A DNA stretch of 64,000 nt, taken from Papillibacter cinnamivorans DSM 12816. GTDB taxonomy: Bacteria; Bacillota; Clostridia; Oscillospirales; Oscillospiraceae. Under the pieces are notes generated by a model that had not been told where the DNA came from, searched no databases, and saw nothing but the letters and a program-made list of their open reading frames with translations. Below, piece after piece: positions 1-7,876 of the stretch. Made by a program: the position numbers and the translations under genes. Position 1 is the stretch's first letter. The number at the start of each line of letters is the position of its first letter. The DNA lies in NCBI RefSeq assembly GCF_900176335.1, contig NZ_FWXW01000006.1:62001-126000 (forward strand), read 5' to 3'.

Positions 1-2
1 AT

Positions 3-53
3 TATTACGGAGCGGCCGATTTTATATGCCCTGAGCCAGCCGGATGCGCCTGA
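3..53 (+). CDS. Tail of a Tyr-containing leader peptide (partial, cut by window edge)
   Basis: An open frame runs from the left edge to a TGA at 51-53 and reads YYGAADFICPEPAGCA. It lies before an intrinsic terminator and the aroF-tyrA pair. Its end resembles the leader peptide at 38136-38267: tandem YY stands where that one has tandem FF, followed in both by four residues, F, one residue and C (FFDNGWFSC against YYGAADFIC). I infer a tyrosine-sensing attenuation leader. The start codon and ribosome-binding site lie outside the window, so this rests on the alignment and the gene context only. Confidence 0.45.
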   Translation, partial: YYGAADFICPEPAGCA

Positions 54-75
54 AGCGCCTTTCAAAGGCGAACCA

Positions 76-113
76 GCCGCGGCGACTCGTAAAGGGTTGC
101 CGCGGTTTTTATT
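76..113 (+). terminator. Intrinsic terminator or attenuator before aroF1
   Basis: A 12-pair stem (77-88 with 94-105, loop GTAAA) contains CCGCGGC/GCCGCGG and is followed by TTTTTATT. It begins 24 bases after the stop of the putative Tyr leader and ends about 87 bases before aroF1. This fits an attenuator, but it could simply terminate an upstream gene that is not visible. Confidence 0.7.
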
Positions 114-199
114 ATGGCCTTGACCAAACGGCAGAGTAAAAACCGGCGGAACAGATAAGTATAAACCAACGGGGCAGCACCCGGAAAGGACGGATCAGC

Positions 200-1213
200 A
201 TGGTTGTAGTAATGAAGCGGGGCTTTACCGCCCAGGAGCTGGACGGGGTAAAGCAGCAGATGGAGGCCGGGGGCGTCAAGGTCATGGTGAGCCACGGCCA
301 GGACACCACCATCCTCGGCGCGGAGGGAAACGCCGCAGCGGTGGACATGGAAAAGATTTCCCTTATGCCCGGGGTTGAGCGTATTATGCGGGTTACGGAG
401 CCCTATAAGAAGGCCAACCGGAAATATCATCCCGACAACAGCCTTGTACCGGTGGGGAATGCCGTCCTGGGCGGGAAAAAGCTGGGCATCATCGCGGGGC
501 CCTGTTCGGTGGAGAGCCACGAGCAGATCCTGGAGGTCGCAAGGAGCGTTCAGAGCTCCGGCGCCTGCGCCCTCCGCGGCGGGGCGTACAAACCCCGGTC
601 CTCCCCGTACTCCTTCCAGGGGCTGGAGAAGGAAGGAATCCATATGCTCCAGGAGGCCCGGGAAAAGACGGGGCTTCCCATCGTGACGGAAATCATGTCC
701 ACCGACAACGTGGAGATGTTCGAGATGTGCGTGGACGTTATCCAGGTGGGCGCCCGGAACATGCAGAATTTCGACCTGCTCAAGCAGCTGGGAAAGACCT
801 CGAAGCCCATCCTCCTCAAACGGGGGATGTCCTCCACCATCGAGGAGTGGCTCATGAGCGCGGAATATATCATGGCGGGGGGAAACGAAAACGTGATCCT
901 CTGCGAGCGGGGGATCCGAACCTTCGAGACCTTTACCCGGAACACGCTGGACTTAAGCGCCATTCCCGCCGTCAAGTCCCTGAGCCATCTGCCGGTGCTG
1001 GTGGATCCCTCCCACTCCACAGGCAGGGCCTGGATGGTGGAGAGCATGGCCATCGCCGCCATAGCAGCCGGCGCGGACGGCCTTCTCATCGAGGTGCACA
1101 ACGATCCGCCCAACGCACTGTGCGACGGAGCCCAGTCCATTACCCCCGACCAGTTCCAGGCGCTCATGGAGAAGCTCAAGGCAATGGCGGCCCTGGTGGG
1201 CCGGGAACTGTGA
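200..1213 (+). CDS. aroF: 3-deoxy-7-phosphoheptulonate (DAHP) synthase, first copy
   Basis: This enzyme condenses phosphoenolpyruvate with erythrose 4-phosphate, the first step of the shikimate pathway. The 337-residue protein is the short type I-beta form with an N-terminal ferredoxin-like regulatory domain (about 1-70) and a TIM barrel. Visible motifs include GPCSVES (100-106), KPRSSPYSFQG, QVGARNMQNF, LKRGMSST and VDPSHSTGR. It sits 7 bases before tyrA, so the pair probably serves tyrosine synthesis. A second, closely similar copy heads the aro operon at 38356. An AAGGA lies 11 bases before the ATG chosen; an internal ATG at 215 is possible. Confidence 0.96.
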   Translation: MVVVMKRGFTAQELDGVKQQMEAGGVKVMVSHGQDTTILGAEGNAAAVDMEKISLMPGVERIMRVTEPYKKANRKYHPDNSLVPVGNAVLGGKKLGIIAGPCSVESHEQILEVARSVQSSGACALRGGAYKPRSSPYSFQGLEKEGIHMLQEAREKTGLPIVTEIMSTDNVEMFEMCVDVIQVGARNMQNFDLLKQLGKTSKPILLKRGMSSTIEEWLMSAEYIMAGGNENVILCERGIRTFETFTRNTLDLSAIPAVKSLSHLPVLVDPSHSTGRAWMVESMAIAAIAAGADGLLIEVHNDPPNALCDGAQSITPDQFQALMEKLKAMAALVGREL

Positions 1214-1220
1214 GGCGAAA

Positions 1221-2063
1221 ATGGGAAAAACCATCGTTATTATAGGACTGGGACTCATCGGCGGATCCATGGCTATGGCGCTGCGTGGCTTTGAAGACAG
1301 CCGCCTGGTAGGAGTCGACACAGACCCGGAAACCCTCCGGTTCGCTGTGGAGCGGGGCGCCGTGGACGAGGCGGCGGAGAACGCGGAAACGGTGCTGGGA
1401 AGGGCGGATCTGGTATTCCTCTGCCTGCGCCCGGAGGGGATCATCCGGTTTATGGAAAAATACGCCGGGCAGTTCCGCTCCGGCGCCGTGGTGACGGACG
1501 TGGCGGGAATCAAGGGGGCCATAGTTGCGGCCGCCCGCTGCCTTCCGGATACCGTTGAGTTTATCGGCGGACACCCCATGGCCGGGCGCGAAACCAGCGG
1601 GATTCAAAACGCGGACGGGCGGCTTTTCCGGGGGGCGCACTATATCGTTACGCCATCGGAGAAAACCACGCCCTCTGCTCTCGCTCTGATGGAGCGCATC
1701 GCCCGGCATATCGGATGCCGGGACCTGGTACAGACAAAACCGGAGGAGCACGACGAGATCATCGCCTACACCAGCCAGGTGATGCACGTCATGGCCGTGG
1801 CAATCTGCGACGACCCCGTTTTGTTTCGCTGCAGGGGCTTCGAGGGAGGAAGCTTCCGGGACTGCACCCGGGTGGCCGCCCTGGACGTTCCCCTCTGGAC
1901 GGAGCTGTTTTCCCTGAACGCCGGAGCCCTGACCGGAGTGCTTTCCCGGCTGGAGGGTAGCCTTAAGGCATATAGGGAGGCCCTGGAAACGGGCGACAGG
2001 GAAAGCCTTTCGGAAAAGCTCCGCTATTCCTCCGACCGGAAACGGCATATGAACCTGGAATGA
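1221..2063 (+). CDS. tyrA: Prephenate dehydrogenase
   Basis: This enzyme oxidatively decarboxylates prephenate to 4-hydroxyphenylpyruvate, the committed step to tyrosine, using NAD(P). The N-terminus carries the nucleotide-binding motif GLGLIGGS and the middle carries GHPMAGRETSG, typical of the TyrA family. At 280 residues it has the dehydrogenase domains only, with no chorismate mutase fusion and no room for a C-terminal ACT domain. Feedback control of this branch may therefore act through aroF1 or through the leader. It follows aroF1 by 7 bases, so the two are probably cotranscribed. Confidence 0.95.
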   Translation: MGKTIVIIGLGLIGGSMAMALRGFEDSRLVGVDTDPETLRFAVERGAVDEAAENAETVLGRADLVFLCLRPEGIIRFMEKYAGQFRSGAVVTDVAGIKGAIVAAARCLPDTVEFIGGHPMAGRETSGIQNADGRLFRGAHYIVTPSEKTTPSALALMERIARHIGCRDLVQTKPEEHDEIIAYTSQVMHVMAVAICDDPVLFRCRGFEGGSFRDCTRVAALDVPLWTELFSLNAGALTGVLSRLEGSLKAYREALETGDRESLSEKLRYSSDRKRHMNLE

Positions 2064-2076
2064 CGGACGAAGAGGG

Positions 2077-2361
2077 TCAGTTCTGCGCTTCCTTGGCCTC
2101 CAGTTCTTTTTCACGCTTGCGGTTTACGAAGTACAGGGCCGTGTCAACGGCGACCATGACGAAGTTGAGGATATACAGGACAAGCACGATATCCTGGCTG
2201 TAGAGAATCTTGTGAATGATGCCAAAGACATATCCCACTTCGATGATGAGCAGAAACTGCAGGCTTTTTCCTTTGGTGGATTTTGACTTGACCGATTTGT
2301 AGATGTTCGTGGGCCAGGCAAATCCGAAGCAAATCAGCATCCCCGCTTCAAAAAGGCTCAT
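2077..2361 (-). CDS. Small PQ-loop-like membrane protein
   Basis: This 94-residue hydrophobic protein has about three membrane segments. It begins MSLFEAGMLICFGFAWP and contains NIYKSVKSKSTKGKSLQF, which resembles the PQ-loop/SemiSWEET repeat (a W-P-x-N-I-xKS pattern). The chosen ATG has GGAG six bases upstream; a longer frame starting at 2424 lacks such a site. It converges on tyrA with only 13 bases between the stops and ends in a charged tail (RKREKELEAKEAQN). Its substrate is unknown. The family assignment is by resemblance and is moderate. Confidence 0.75.
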   Translation of the reverse strand: MSLFEAGMLICFGFAWPTNIYKSVKSKSTKGKSLQFLLIIEVGYVFGIIHKILYSQDIVLVLYILNFVMVAVDTALYFVNRKREKELEAKEAQN

Positions 2362-2453
2362 ACAAAACTCCGTTCCGCCGATATCCCGGCATAAGATATG
2401 AAAAAGGTCCTTCCGTGAAGACAAACTACAGAAAGATTATAGTATACCGGAGA

Positions 2454-2498
2454 CAAAAAAGCAATGAAGAAGCCGGAGACGGATTCCCGCCTCCGGCT
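2454..2498 (-). terminator. Probable terminator of nrdDG
   Basis: On the minus strand an 8-pair stem, AGCCGGAG/CTCCGGCT (2471-2478 with 2491-2498), stands 7 bases after the nrdG stop. It is followed after a short gap by a run of T (plus-strand A run at 2455-2460). The gap between stem and T run makes it a weak match. Confidence 0.5.
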
Positions 2499-2504
2499 AT
2501 TCAT

Positions 2505-3191
2505 TTAAAAAATCACATTGGGCTGAAAGGCCCGGATTTTTGCGGCCAGGGCCTCCAGTTCCGCACGGGTATAGGGACGGGCCGACACCCGGTCCTCGTC
2601 CTCCGGGAGATACTGTTCCGGGGGACGATAGCGGTTGAGGATGTACTTCGGCAGGGGGGGGAGCTCCCGCGCCATACCGAGAAGATCCTCTTCGGACAAC
2701 TGGGGCGCCACCGTTGTGCGGACCTCAAAGGAAACGCCGTCCTCCAGGAGGAGCTTCACGGTGCGGAGGACCGGCTCCGCCGCCCCTCCGCTGCCGCAGA
2801 TCTCCGGATACCGGCCTTTCGGCGCCTTGTAATCCACCGCAAAGTAATCGCATACCGCTTCCTTCAGAAGGCTTTCCACAATCCCGGGGGAGGAGCCGTT
2901 GGTGTCCAGCTTGACCCGGTAGCCCATAGCCTTGAGCTTTCTCAGGAAGGGAAGAAGGTCCGGCTGAAGAGTGGGTTCCCCTCCGCTGATCACCACTCCT
3001 TCCAAGAGCCCTGCGCGGGACGTAAGAAAAGCGCCGATTTCCCGATCCTCCAGAAGAGGGGCGGAGGGAGAGAGGATTGCCCGGTTGTGGCAGTAAAAGC
3101 AGTTGTAATTGCATCCCCGGACGAAAAGGATACAGGCGGTGCTGCCGGGAAAATCCACCATGGTGGTCTTGACGATCCCAGCGATATTCAT
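2505..3191 (-). CDS. nrdG: Anaerobic ribonucleoside-triphosphate reductase activating protein
   Basis: This radical SAM activase installs the glycyl radical on NrdD. The 228-residue protein carries the cluster motif CNYNCFYC (CxxxCxxC) about 30 residues in, preceded by TTMVDFPG, which is usual in this family. GGEPTLQPDL follows. The start is the ATG at 3191, whose A-T-G overlaps the TGA of nrdD as ATGA, implying translational coupling. A longer frame into nrdD exists but would add residues that do not look like the family. The size and arrangement are those of clostridial NrdG. Confidence 0.95.
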   Translation of the reverse strand: MNIAGIVKTTMVDFPGSTACILFVRGCNYNCFYCHNRAILSPSAPLLEDREIGAFLTSRAGLLEGVVISGGEPTLQPDLLPFLRKLKAMGYRVKLDTNGSSPGIVESLLKEAVCDYFAVDYKAPKGRYPEICGSGGAAEPVLRTVKLLLEDGVSFEVRTTVAPQLSEEDLLGMARELPPLPKYILNRYRPPEQYLPEDEDRVSARPYTRAELEALAAKIRAFQPNVIF

Positions 3192-5287
3192 ACGGGGAGG
3201 GCTTCCTTCATGACAAATTTCACCCGCTGGGCATACTCCTCCTTTTTCCCCTTGTTGAAGTTCTGCACCGGGCGCAGATAGCCCACCACCCGGCTCCATA
3301 CCTCCGCGGGAGCGCCGCACTCCGGGCAGGTGAAGTGCTCGCCGGCAATATAGCCGTGGTCGTTGCAGACGGAGAAGGTGGGGGTAAGGGATACGTAGGG
3401 AAGCTTGTACTTCGTGAATATGGTGCGGATGAGGTGCTTGGAGGCCTCCACGTCCTTTATTTCCTCGCCCAGGTAGAGGTGGAGCACCGTTCCCCCCGTG
3501 TACAAAGACTGAAGCTCGTCCTGAAGGTCCAGGGTCTCGAAAATATCGTCAGAAAAGCCCACGGGAAGCTGGGAGGAGTTGGTGTAATAGGGGACGCTCT
3601 CCCCCGCCGTGATAATATCCGGCCAGCGTTCGCGGTCCAGCTTTGCCAGGCGGTAGCTGGTTCCTTCCGCGGGCGTCGCCTCCAGATTGTAGTAATGCCC
3701 GGTTTCGTCCTGAATCTCCCGGATGATGTCCCGCATATAGGTGAGGGTATCCACGGCGAACCGCTGACCCTCGGGGGTCGTAAGATCGGTGTCCCGCCCG
3801 AAAAGATTCTGGCAGGCCTCGCTCATGCCGATGAGGCCGATGGTGTTGAAATGATTGTACCAATAAGACCCCGTGCGCTCCTTCACATCTTTGAGGTAGT
3901 TGGCGGAGTAAGGGTACAGGCCGTGATCGGTCTGTTCCTCGATCACCTTGCGCTTGATTTCCAGGCTGTCTTTCGCATGTATCATCTGCTGCCACAGACG
4001 AATCCGGAATTCCGACTCGCTTTTGGACAGATAGGCAAGACGGGGCAGATTGACGGTGACGACCCCGATGGAGCCGGTGAGGGGATTGGAGCCGAAGAGG
4101 CCGCCGCCCCGCTTGCGCAGCTCCGCCGTGTTAAGCCGCAGGCGGCAGCACATGGAAAGGGCGTCCTCGGGGGAGAGATCGGAGTTCACATAATTGGAGA
4201 AATAGGGAATTCCGTATTTGCAGGAGATGCGCATAAACTGGTCCACCACGGGGCTGTCCCAGTCGAAATTTTTGGTGACGTTGATGGTGGGGATGGGGAA
4301 GGTGAAGACCCGGCCCTTGGAATCGCCCTCCATCATCACATCGCAGAAGGCCATGTTCAGCATGTCCATTTCCGCCTGGAAGTCGCCGTAGGTCTCCGGC
4401 ATGACCTTCCCGCCCACGACGACGCCCTGGTTTTTCAGCGTGGAGGGAGGAACGATGTCGAAGGTCAGGTTGGAGAAGGGGCACTGGAAGCCCACCCGGG
4501 TGGGCACGTTGAGGTTGAAGACAAATTCCTGCAGCGCCTGCTTTACCGTCTGGTAGTCCAGCTTGTCATAGCGGATAAAGGGAGCGCAGTAAGTGTCGAA
4601 AGAGGACCAGGCCTGAGCACCGGCGGTTTCCCCCTGTGTGGTGAAGGTGGAGTTTACAATCTGGCCCAGGAAGGAACGCAGGTGCTTGGCCGGCTTGGAT
4701 TCCACCTTACCGGGGACTCCGCCGAAGCCTTTTACCAGCACCTGGCGCAGGTCCCATCCCGCGCAGTAGGGCCCGAAGAACCCAAGGTCGTGGATGTGGA
4801 TATCGCCGGACAGATGGGCCTCCCGGATGCTGTCGGGATAGATCTCATGAAGCCAATAATTCTGGGTAAAGGCTTCCCGCACATAGTTGTTCAGACCGTT
4901 GATGGACTTCTGGGTGTTGGCGTTTTCGTTTATTTTCCAGTCCCGGTCGTTCAAATACTCGGTGAACATGTGGATGGTGGCCCCGATGAGGGCGTTGGAC
5001 TCCCGGGCGGAGCGCCTTTTTTCCCGGTAGAGAATGAAGGCTTTTGCGGTTTTGGCATGCCCGTTTTCAATGAGTACCTTTTCCACAATATCCTGGATTC
5101 CCTCCACCTCGGCAACCCCGTCGGCATACCGCGCTTCGGCCAGAAGCACCACCTCGTCCGCCAGGCGCTCGGAAGTGGCAAAATCGTTTCCGCCCACGGC
5201 GGTGGCCGCCTTGAAAATGGCCAGTACGATCTTCTCCTTCTTAAAAGGTACGGTGGAGCGGTCTCTTTTTACAATCTGAGTAAGCAT
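3188..5287 (-). CDS. nrdD: Anaerobic (class III) ribonucleoside-triphosphate reductase
   Basis: This enzyme reduces ribonucleoside triphosphates to deoxyribonucleotides without oxygen. The 699-residue protein opens with an ATP-cone (TQIVKRDRSTVPFKKEKI, allosteric nucleotide binding), then the catalytic barrel. It ends with the cysteine-containing metal site (SVCNDHGY and FTCPECG) and the glycyl-radical segment RVVGYLRPVQN. The ATG at 5287 was chosen because AGGAGG stands seven bases before it; the ATG at 5293 would sit directly against that sequence. It is coupled to nrdG downstream, and two NrdR-type boxes lie 91-138 bases upstream. Confidence 0.97.
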   Translation of the reverse strand: MLTQIVKRDRSTVPFKKEKIVLAIFKAATAVGGNDFATSERLADEVVLLAEARYADGVAEVEGIQDIVEKVLIENGHAKTAKAFILYREKRRSARESNALIGATIHMFTEYLNDRDWKINENANTQKSINGLNNYVREAFTQNYWLHEIYPDSIREAHLSGDIHIHDLGFFGPYCAGWDLRQVLVKGFGGVPGKVESKPAKHLRSFLGQIVNSTFTTQGETAGAQAWSSFDTYCAPFIRYDKLDYQTVKQALQEFVFNLNVPTRVGFQCPFSNLTFDIVPPSTLKNQGVVVGGKVMPETYGDFQAEMDMLNMAFCDVMMEGDSKGRVFTFPIPTINVTKNFDWDSPVVDQFMRISCKYGIPYFSNYVNSDLSPEDALSMCCRLRLNTAELRKRGGGLFGSNPLTGSIGVVTVNLPRLAYLSKSESEFRIRLWQQMIHAKDSLEIKRKVIEEQTDHGLYPYSANYLKDVKERTGSYWYNHFNTIGLIGMSEACQNLFGRDTDLTTPEGQRFAVDTLTYMRDIIREIQDETGHYYNLEATPAEGTSYRLAKLDRERWPDIITAGESVPYYTNSSQLPVGFSDDIFETLDLQDELQSLYTGGTVLHLYLGEEIKDVEASKHLIRTIFTKYKLPYVSLTPTFSVCNDHGYIAGEHFTCPECGAPAEVWSRVVGYLRPVQNFNKGKKEEYAQRVKFVMKEALPV

Positions 5288-5377
5288 GTCCATCCCTCCT
5301 GATGCATCGCGAGGCCCTTCGGCCCCGCGTATTTCCTTTTCCCAACCGCCGCCCGCGGCAGATCCGTTCTGGGAAAA

Positions 5378-5425
5378 ACACAATATATATGATGCGCACA
5401 TTTCGTTAGGTACTATATATATTAA
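5378..5425. promoter_or_regulatory. Pair of NrdR boxes upstream of nrdDG
   Basis: Two AT-rich near-palindromes match the NrdR box (ACACwATATATwGTGT): ACACAATATATATGAT at 5378-5393 (13 of 16) and a weaker GTACTATATATATTAA at 5410-5425 (11 of 16). Their starts are 32 bases apart, about three helical turns, the usual spacing for this ATP-cone repressor. The second box overlaps the -10 element of the minus-strand promoter. NrdR itself is not in the window. Confidence 0.7.
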
Positions 5426-5447
5426 TTTACCTGGAAGGCGTTGTCAA
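5419..5447 (-). promoter_or_regulatory. nrdDG promoter
   Basis: On the minus strand TTGACA (5447-5442) is followed after 17 bases by TAATAT (5424-5419). The -10 lies inside the upstream NrdR box, which suits repression by occlusion. Confidence 0.65.
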
Positions 5448-5606
5448 CAGGTCGACCATAATTTTTTTTATTTTTACCTCCGGATGATGAGCTGAAACAA
5501 GCTCAAAGGCTTGCCGGGGGGACGTTTGAAGGAAGGAATTTTTCGTTTTCAGGACCTTTACAAGAACATATGTTCTATGATATACTCGGGACAAGGAGGC
5601 GAGGCC

Positions 5607-6929
5607 ATGGACCTGTTTGAAAAGCTCAGGATTCTCACGGACGCTGCCAAATTCGACGTGGCGTGCACCTCCAGCGGCGTAGAAAAAACAGCCGCCCCCG
5701 GCGGAATCGGGAGCGCCGCTTCCTGCGGCATCTGCCACACCTTCGCGGCGGACGGCCGATGTGTATCTCTTTTAAAAGTTCTGCTCACCAACAGCTGCGT
5801 TTACGACTGCAAATACTGCGTCAACCGCAGGTCCAACGACACGCCCCGGGCGGTGTTCACCCCCCGGGAGCTGGCGGAACTCACCATCCAGTTTTACCGC
5901 CGGAACTATATCGAGGGGCTTTTTTTAAGCTCCGGGGTATACCGGAATCCGGACTACACCTGCGAGCAGATGATCGAGGTGCTGCGGACGCTCCGGGAGG
6001 AGTACCGGTTTTCCGGGTATATCCACGCCAAGGCCATCCCCGGGGCCGACCCGCGGCTCATCGACCGACTGGGGTGCCTTGCCGACCGGATGAGCATCAA
6101 TATCGAGCTTCCCTCCCGGGAGAGCCTGCGTCTGCTGGCTCCCGACAAATCCCGGCAGTCCATTTTCGCGCCCATGGGGCAGATCCGGGACAGGATCCAG
6201 GACAACTCCACCGAGCTTGTGAGGTACCGGGGCGCGCCCCGCTTCGCCCCGGCGGGGCAGAGCACCCAGATGATCGTGGGGGCCACGCCGGACACGGACT
6301 ACCAGATCCTGAAGCTCACGGAAGGCCTTTACAGGAAATACTCCCTCAAGCGGGTGTTCTTTTCCGCCTACATCCCCATGGCCTCCCACGAGCTGCTGCC
6401 GGCCGCCGGCACAAAGCCGCCCCTTCTCCGGGAGCACCGGCTGTACCAGGCGGACTGGCTGCTGCGGTACTATCAGTTTTCCGCCGGGGAGCTGCTGGAC
6501 GAGGAGCACCAGACCTTCAATCCCTTTGTGGACCCCAAGTGCAACTGGGCCCTCAACCACATGGAGCTCTTCCCCGTGGAGGTAAACCGGGCGGCCTACG
6601 AGACGCTCCTCCGGGTCCCGGGGATCGGGGTGACGGGGGCCAAGCGCATCCTCCGGGCCAGAAGGCAGTCCCGCCTGGATTTTGTCGGGCTCAAGCGGCT
6701 GGGAGTCGTTTTGAAGCGGGCCCAGTATTTCGTGACCTGCGACGGGAAGCGGCTGGAAGGGCTGAAAATCACACAGGATTCCGCGTTGCGCGCCCTGATG
6801 TCGGACAGAGAACTGGAGCTTTATCAGGGGAGCCGACGCCTGTTTCAGGCCCCGGAGCAGCTTTCCCTCTTCGGCGACCGGAATCCGACACAGGAGGATC
6901 TGCAGAAATGCCTCACAGGCCAAATCTGA
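5607..6929 (+). CDS. Putative DNA modification/repair radical SAM protein
   Basis: A 440-residue radical SAM protein of the family found beside DUF4130 proteins (the 'rSAM linked to UDG' group). It has CVYDCKYC (CxxxCxxC), a helix-hairpin-helix-like segment LLRVPGIGVTGAKRIL about 330-345 that suggests DNA contact, and near the C-terminus QLSLF (residues 418-422). QLSLF fits the bacterial sliding-clamp binding consensus. The ATG at 5607 has AAGGAGG seven bases before it; the frame extends upstream without a comparable site. The last 22 bases overlap the next gene. Its exact reaction is not known; the DNA link is from family context and motifs. Confidence 0.9.
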   Translation: MDLFEKLRILTDAAKFDVACTSSGVEKTAAPGGIGSAASCGICHTFAADGRCVSLLKVLLTNSCVYDCKYCVNRRSNDTPRAVFTPRELAELTIQFYRRNYIEGLFLSSGVYRNPDYTCEQMIEVLRTLREEYRFSGYIHAKAIPGADPRLIDRLGCLADRMSINIELPSRESLRLLAPDKSRQSIFAPMGQIRDRIQDNSTELVRYRGAPRFAPAGQSTQMIVGATPDTDYQILKLTEGLYRKYSLKRVFFSAYIPMASHELLPAAGTKPPLLREHRLYQADWLLRYYQFSAGELLDEEHQTFNPFVDPKCNWALNHMELFPVEVNRAAYETLLRVPGIGVTGAKRILRARRQSRLDFVGLKRLGVVLKRAQYFVTCDGKRLEGLKITQDSALRALMSDRELELYQGSRRLFQAPEQLSLFGDRNPTQEDLQKCLTGQI

Positions 6930-7723
6930 ACTATCTTTACGACGGCAGCTTCGAGGGCCTTCTCTGCTGCGTCTTTGAAAGCTATCAAAGAGATGAAATC
7001 CCGGCGGATATCCTTCCACCGGACAGCTCCCAGCTGTCGTTTTTGCCGGGACGCGAGATCGGGACCGATCCGGAGCGGGCCCGGCGGGTGCTCCGATCGA
7101 TCCCGGAGAAAATGGGGCAGGATGCCCTGGGACTTGTAAAATACGCCTTTCTCACCTGCCTTGCGCAAAAGGAACTGCACATCCTCCTGTTTCTGCGCAG
7201 GGGGTACCAGTGCGGCCCGTCCATCTGCCGCAGGCTTACGGATGACGCCGTCTATCCTGTCCAGAAGGCGGTGCAGCACCTGACCCGGGAGGCGCACCTT
7301 CTGAAGGGCTTCATCCGGTTTTCCGCTTACGGGAATCTGCTGGCGGCGGAGATCGGGCCGGAAAATTTCGTCCTGCCCCTGCTCACCGAGCATTTCTGCC
7401 GGCGCTTCCCGGAGGAGCGCTTCCTCATCCACGACACGGCCCACGAAATGGCGCTGCTCTATTGTCCGCACAAAGCGGCCATTCTGGGAACGGAAGGCCT
7501 TACGATGCCCCTGCCGGACCGGGAGGAGCAGGATTTCCGGGAGCTCTGGCGGACGTACTACAACACCATCGAGGTTCCGGGCAGGCACAATCCCAAGTGC
7601 CGCATGAGCCACATGCCAAAGCGCTACTGGGCGTATATGACCGAGCTCGGCCGCGAGGAGAAGGAAACAGGCCGGCTTTCCGCTCCGACCTCCGCGGCTT
7701 TTTCCCTGGAGGAAAAACGCTGA
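6908..7723 (+). CDS. DUF4130 (TIGR03915-type) DNA metabolism protein
   Basis: A 271-residue protein of the family that almost always accompanies the preceding radical SAM protein, in some species fused to a uracil-DNA glycosylase domain. No glycosylase domain is present here. The ending NPKCRMSHMPKRYWAYMTEL is typical of the family. The ATG at 6908 overlaps the radical SAM gene by 22 bases, and AGGAGG stands ten bases upstream, so the two are cotranslated. The function is inferred from the pairing: processing of nucleic acid bases or repair. No catalytic mechanism can be read from the sequence. Confidence 0.88.
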   Translation: MPHRPNLNYLYDGSFEGLLCCVFESYQRDEIPADILPPDSSQLSFLPGREIGTDPERARRVLRSIPEKMGQDALGLVKYAFLTCLAQKELHILLFLRRGYQCGPSICRRLTDDAVYPVQKAVQHLTREAHLLKGFIRFSAYGNLLAAEIGPENFVLPLLTEHFCRRFPEERFLIHDTAHEMALLYCPHKAAILGTEGLTMPLPDREEQDFRELWRTYYNTIEVPGRHNPKCRMSHMPKRYWAYMTELGREEKETGRLSAPTSAAFSLEEKR

Positions 7724-7755
7724 AGACGCAAACGATCATCCTATCCCGAGAGAGA

Positions 7756-7792
7756 GCGGCGGCTTTGAAATTCTTTGTTTCAAAGCCGCCGC
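7756..7792. terminator. Perfect 15-pair hairpin between convergent genes
   Basis: GCGGCGGCTTTGAAA (7756-7770) pairs perfectly with 7778-7792 across a seven-base loop. It lies between the convergent DUF4130 and blaR1 genes. Neither side has a proper T run, so termination is likely but not certain. Confidence 0.5.
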
Positions 7793-7876
7793 CTGCGTAT
7801 GGTATTTCCTGAATCCAGCCCGCCGCCGGGACAGCGTTTTTTTCTGACGGTTGTTTCCGTGAGCAGCGCCGATCTG

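Noticed and set aside
3335-5302. 655-codon plus-strand open frame opposite nrdD
   Set aside because: It is antisense to a highly conserved gene and its translation shows no family pattern; such frames are common in G+C-rich genomes.
5511-5606. Upstream ATG at 5511 as the start of the radical SAM protein
   Set aside because: The family starts at MDLFEKLRIL, and the ATG at 5607 has AAGGAGG at ideal distance.
5663-6907. Long open frame overlapping the radical SAM gene and in frame with the DUF4130 gene
   Set aside because: It is a G+C-driven shadow frame; the DUF4130 family begins at the ATG at 6908, which has its own binding site.
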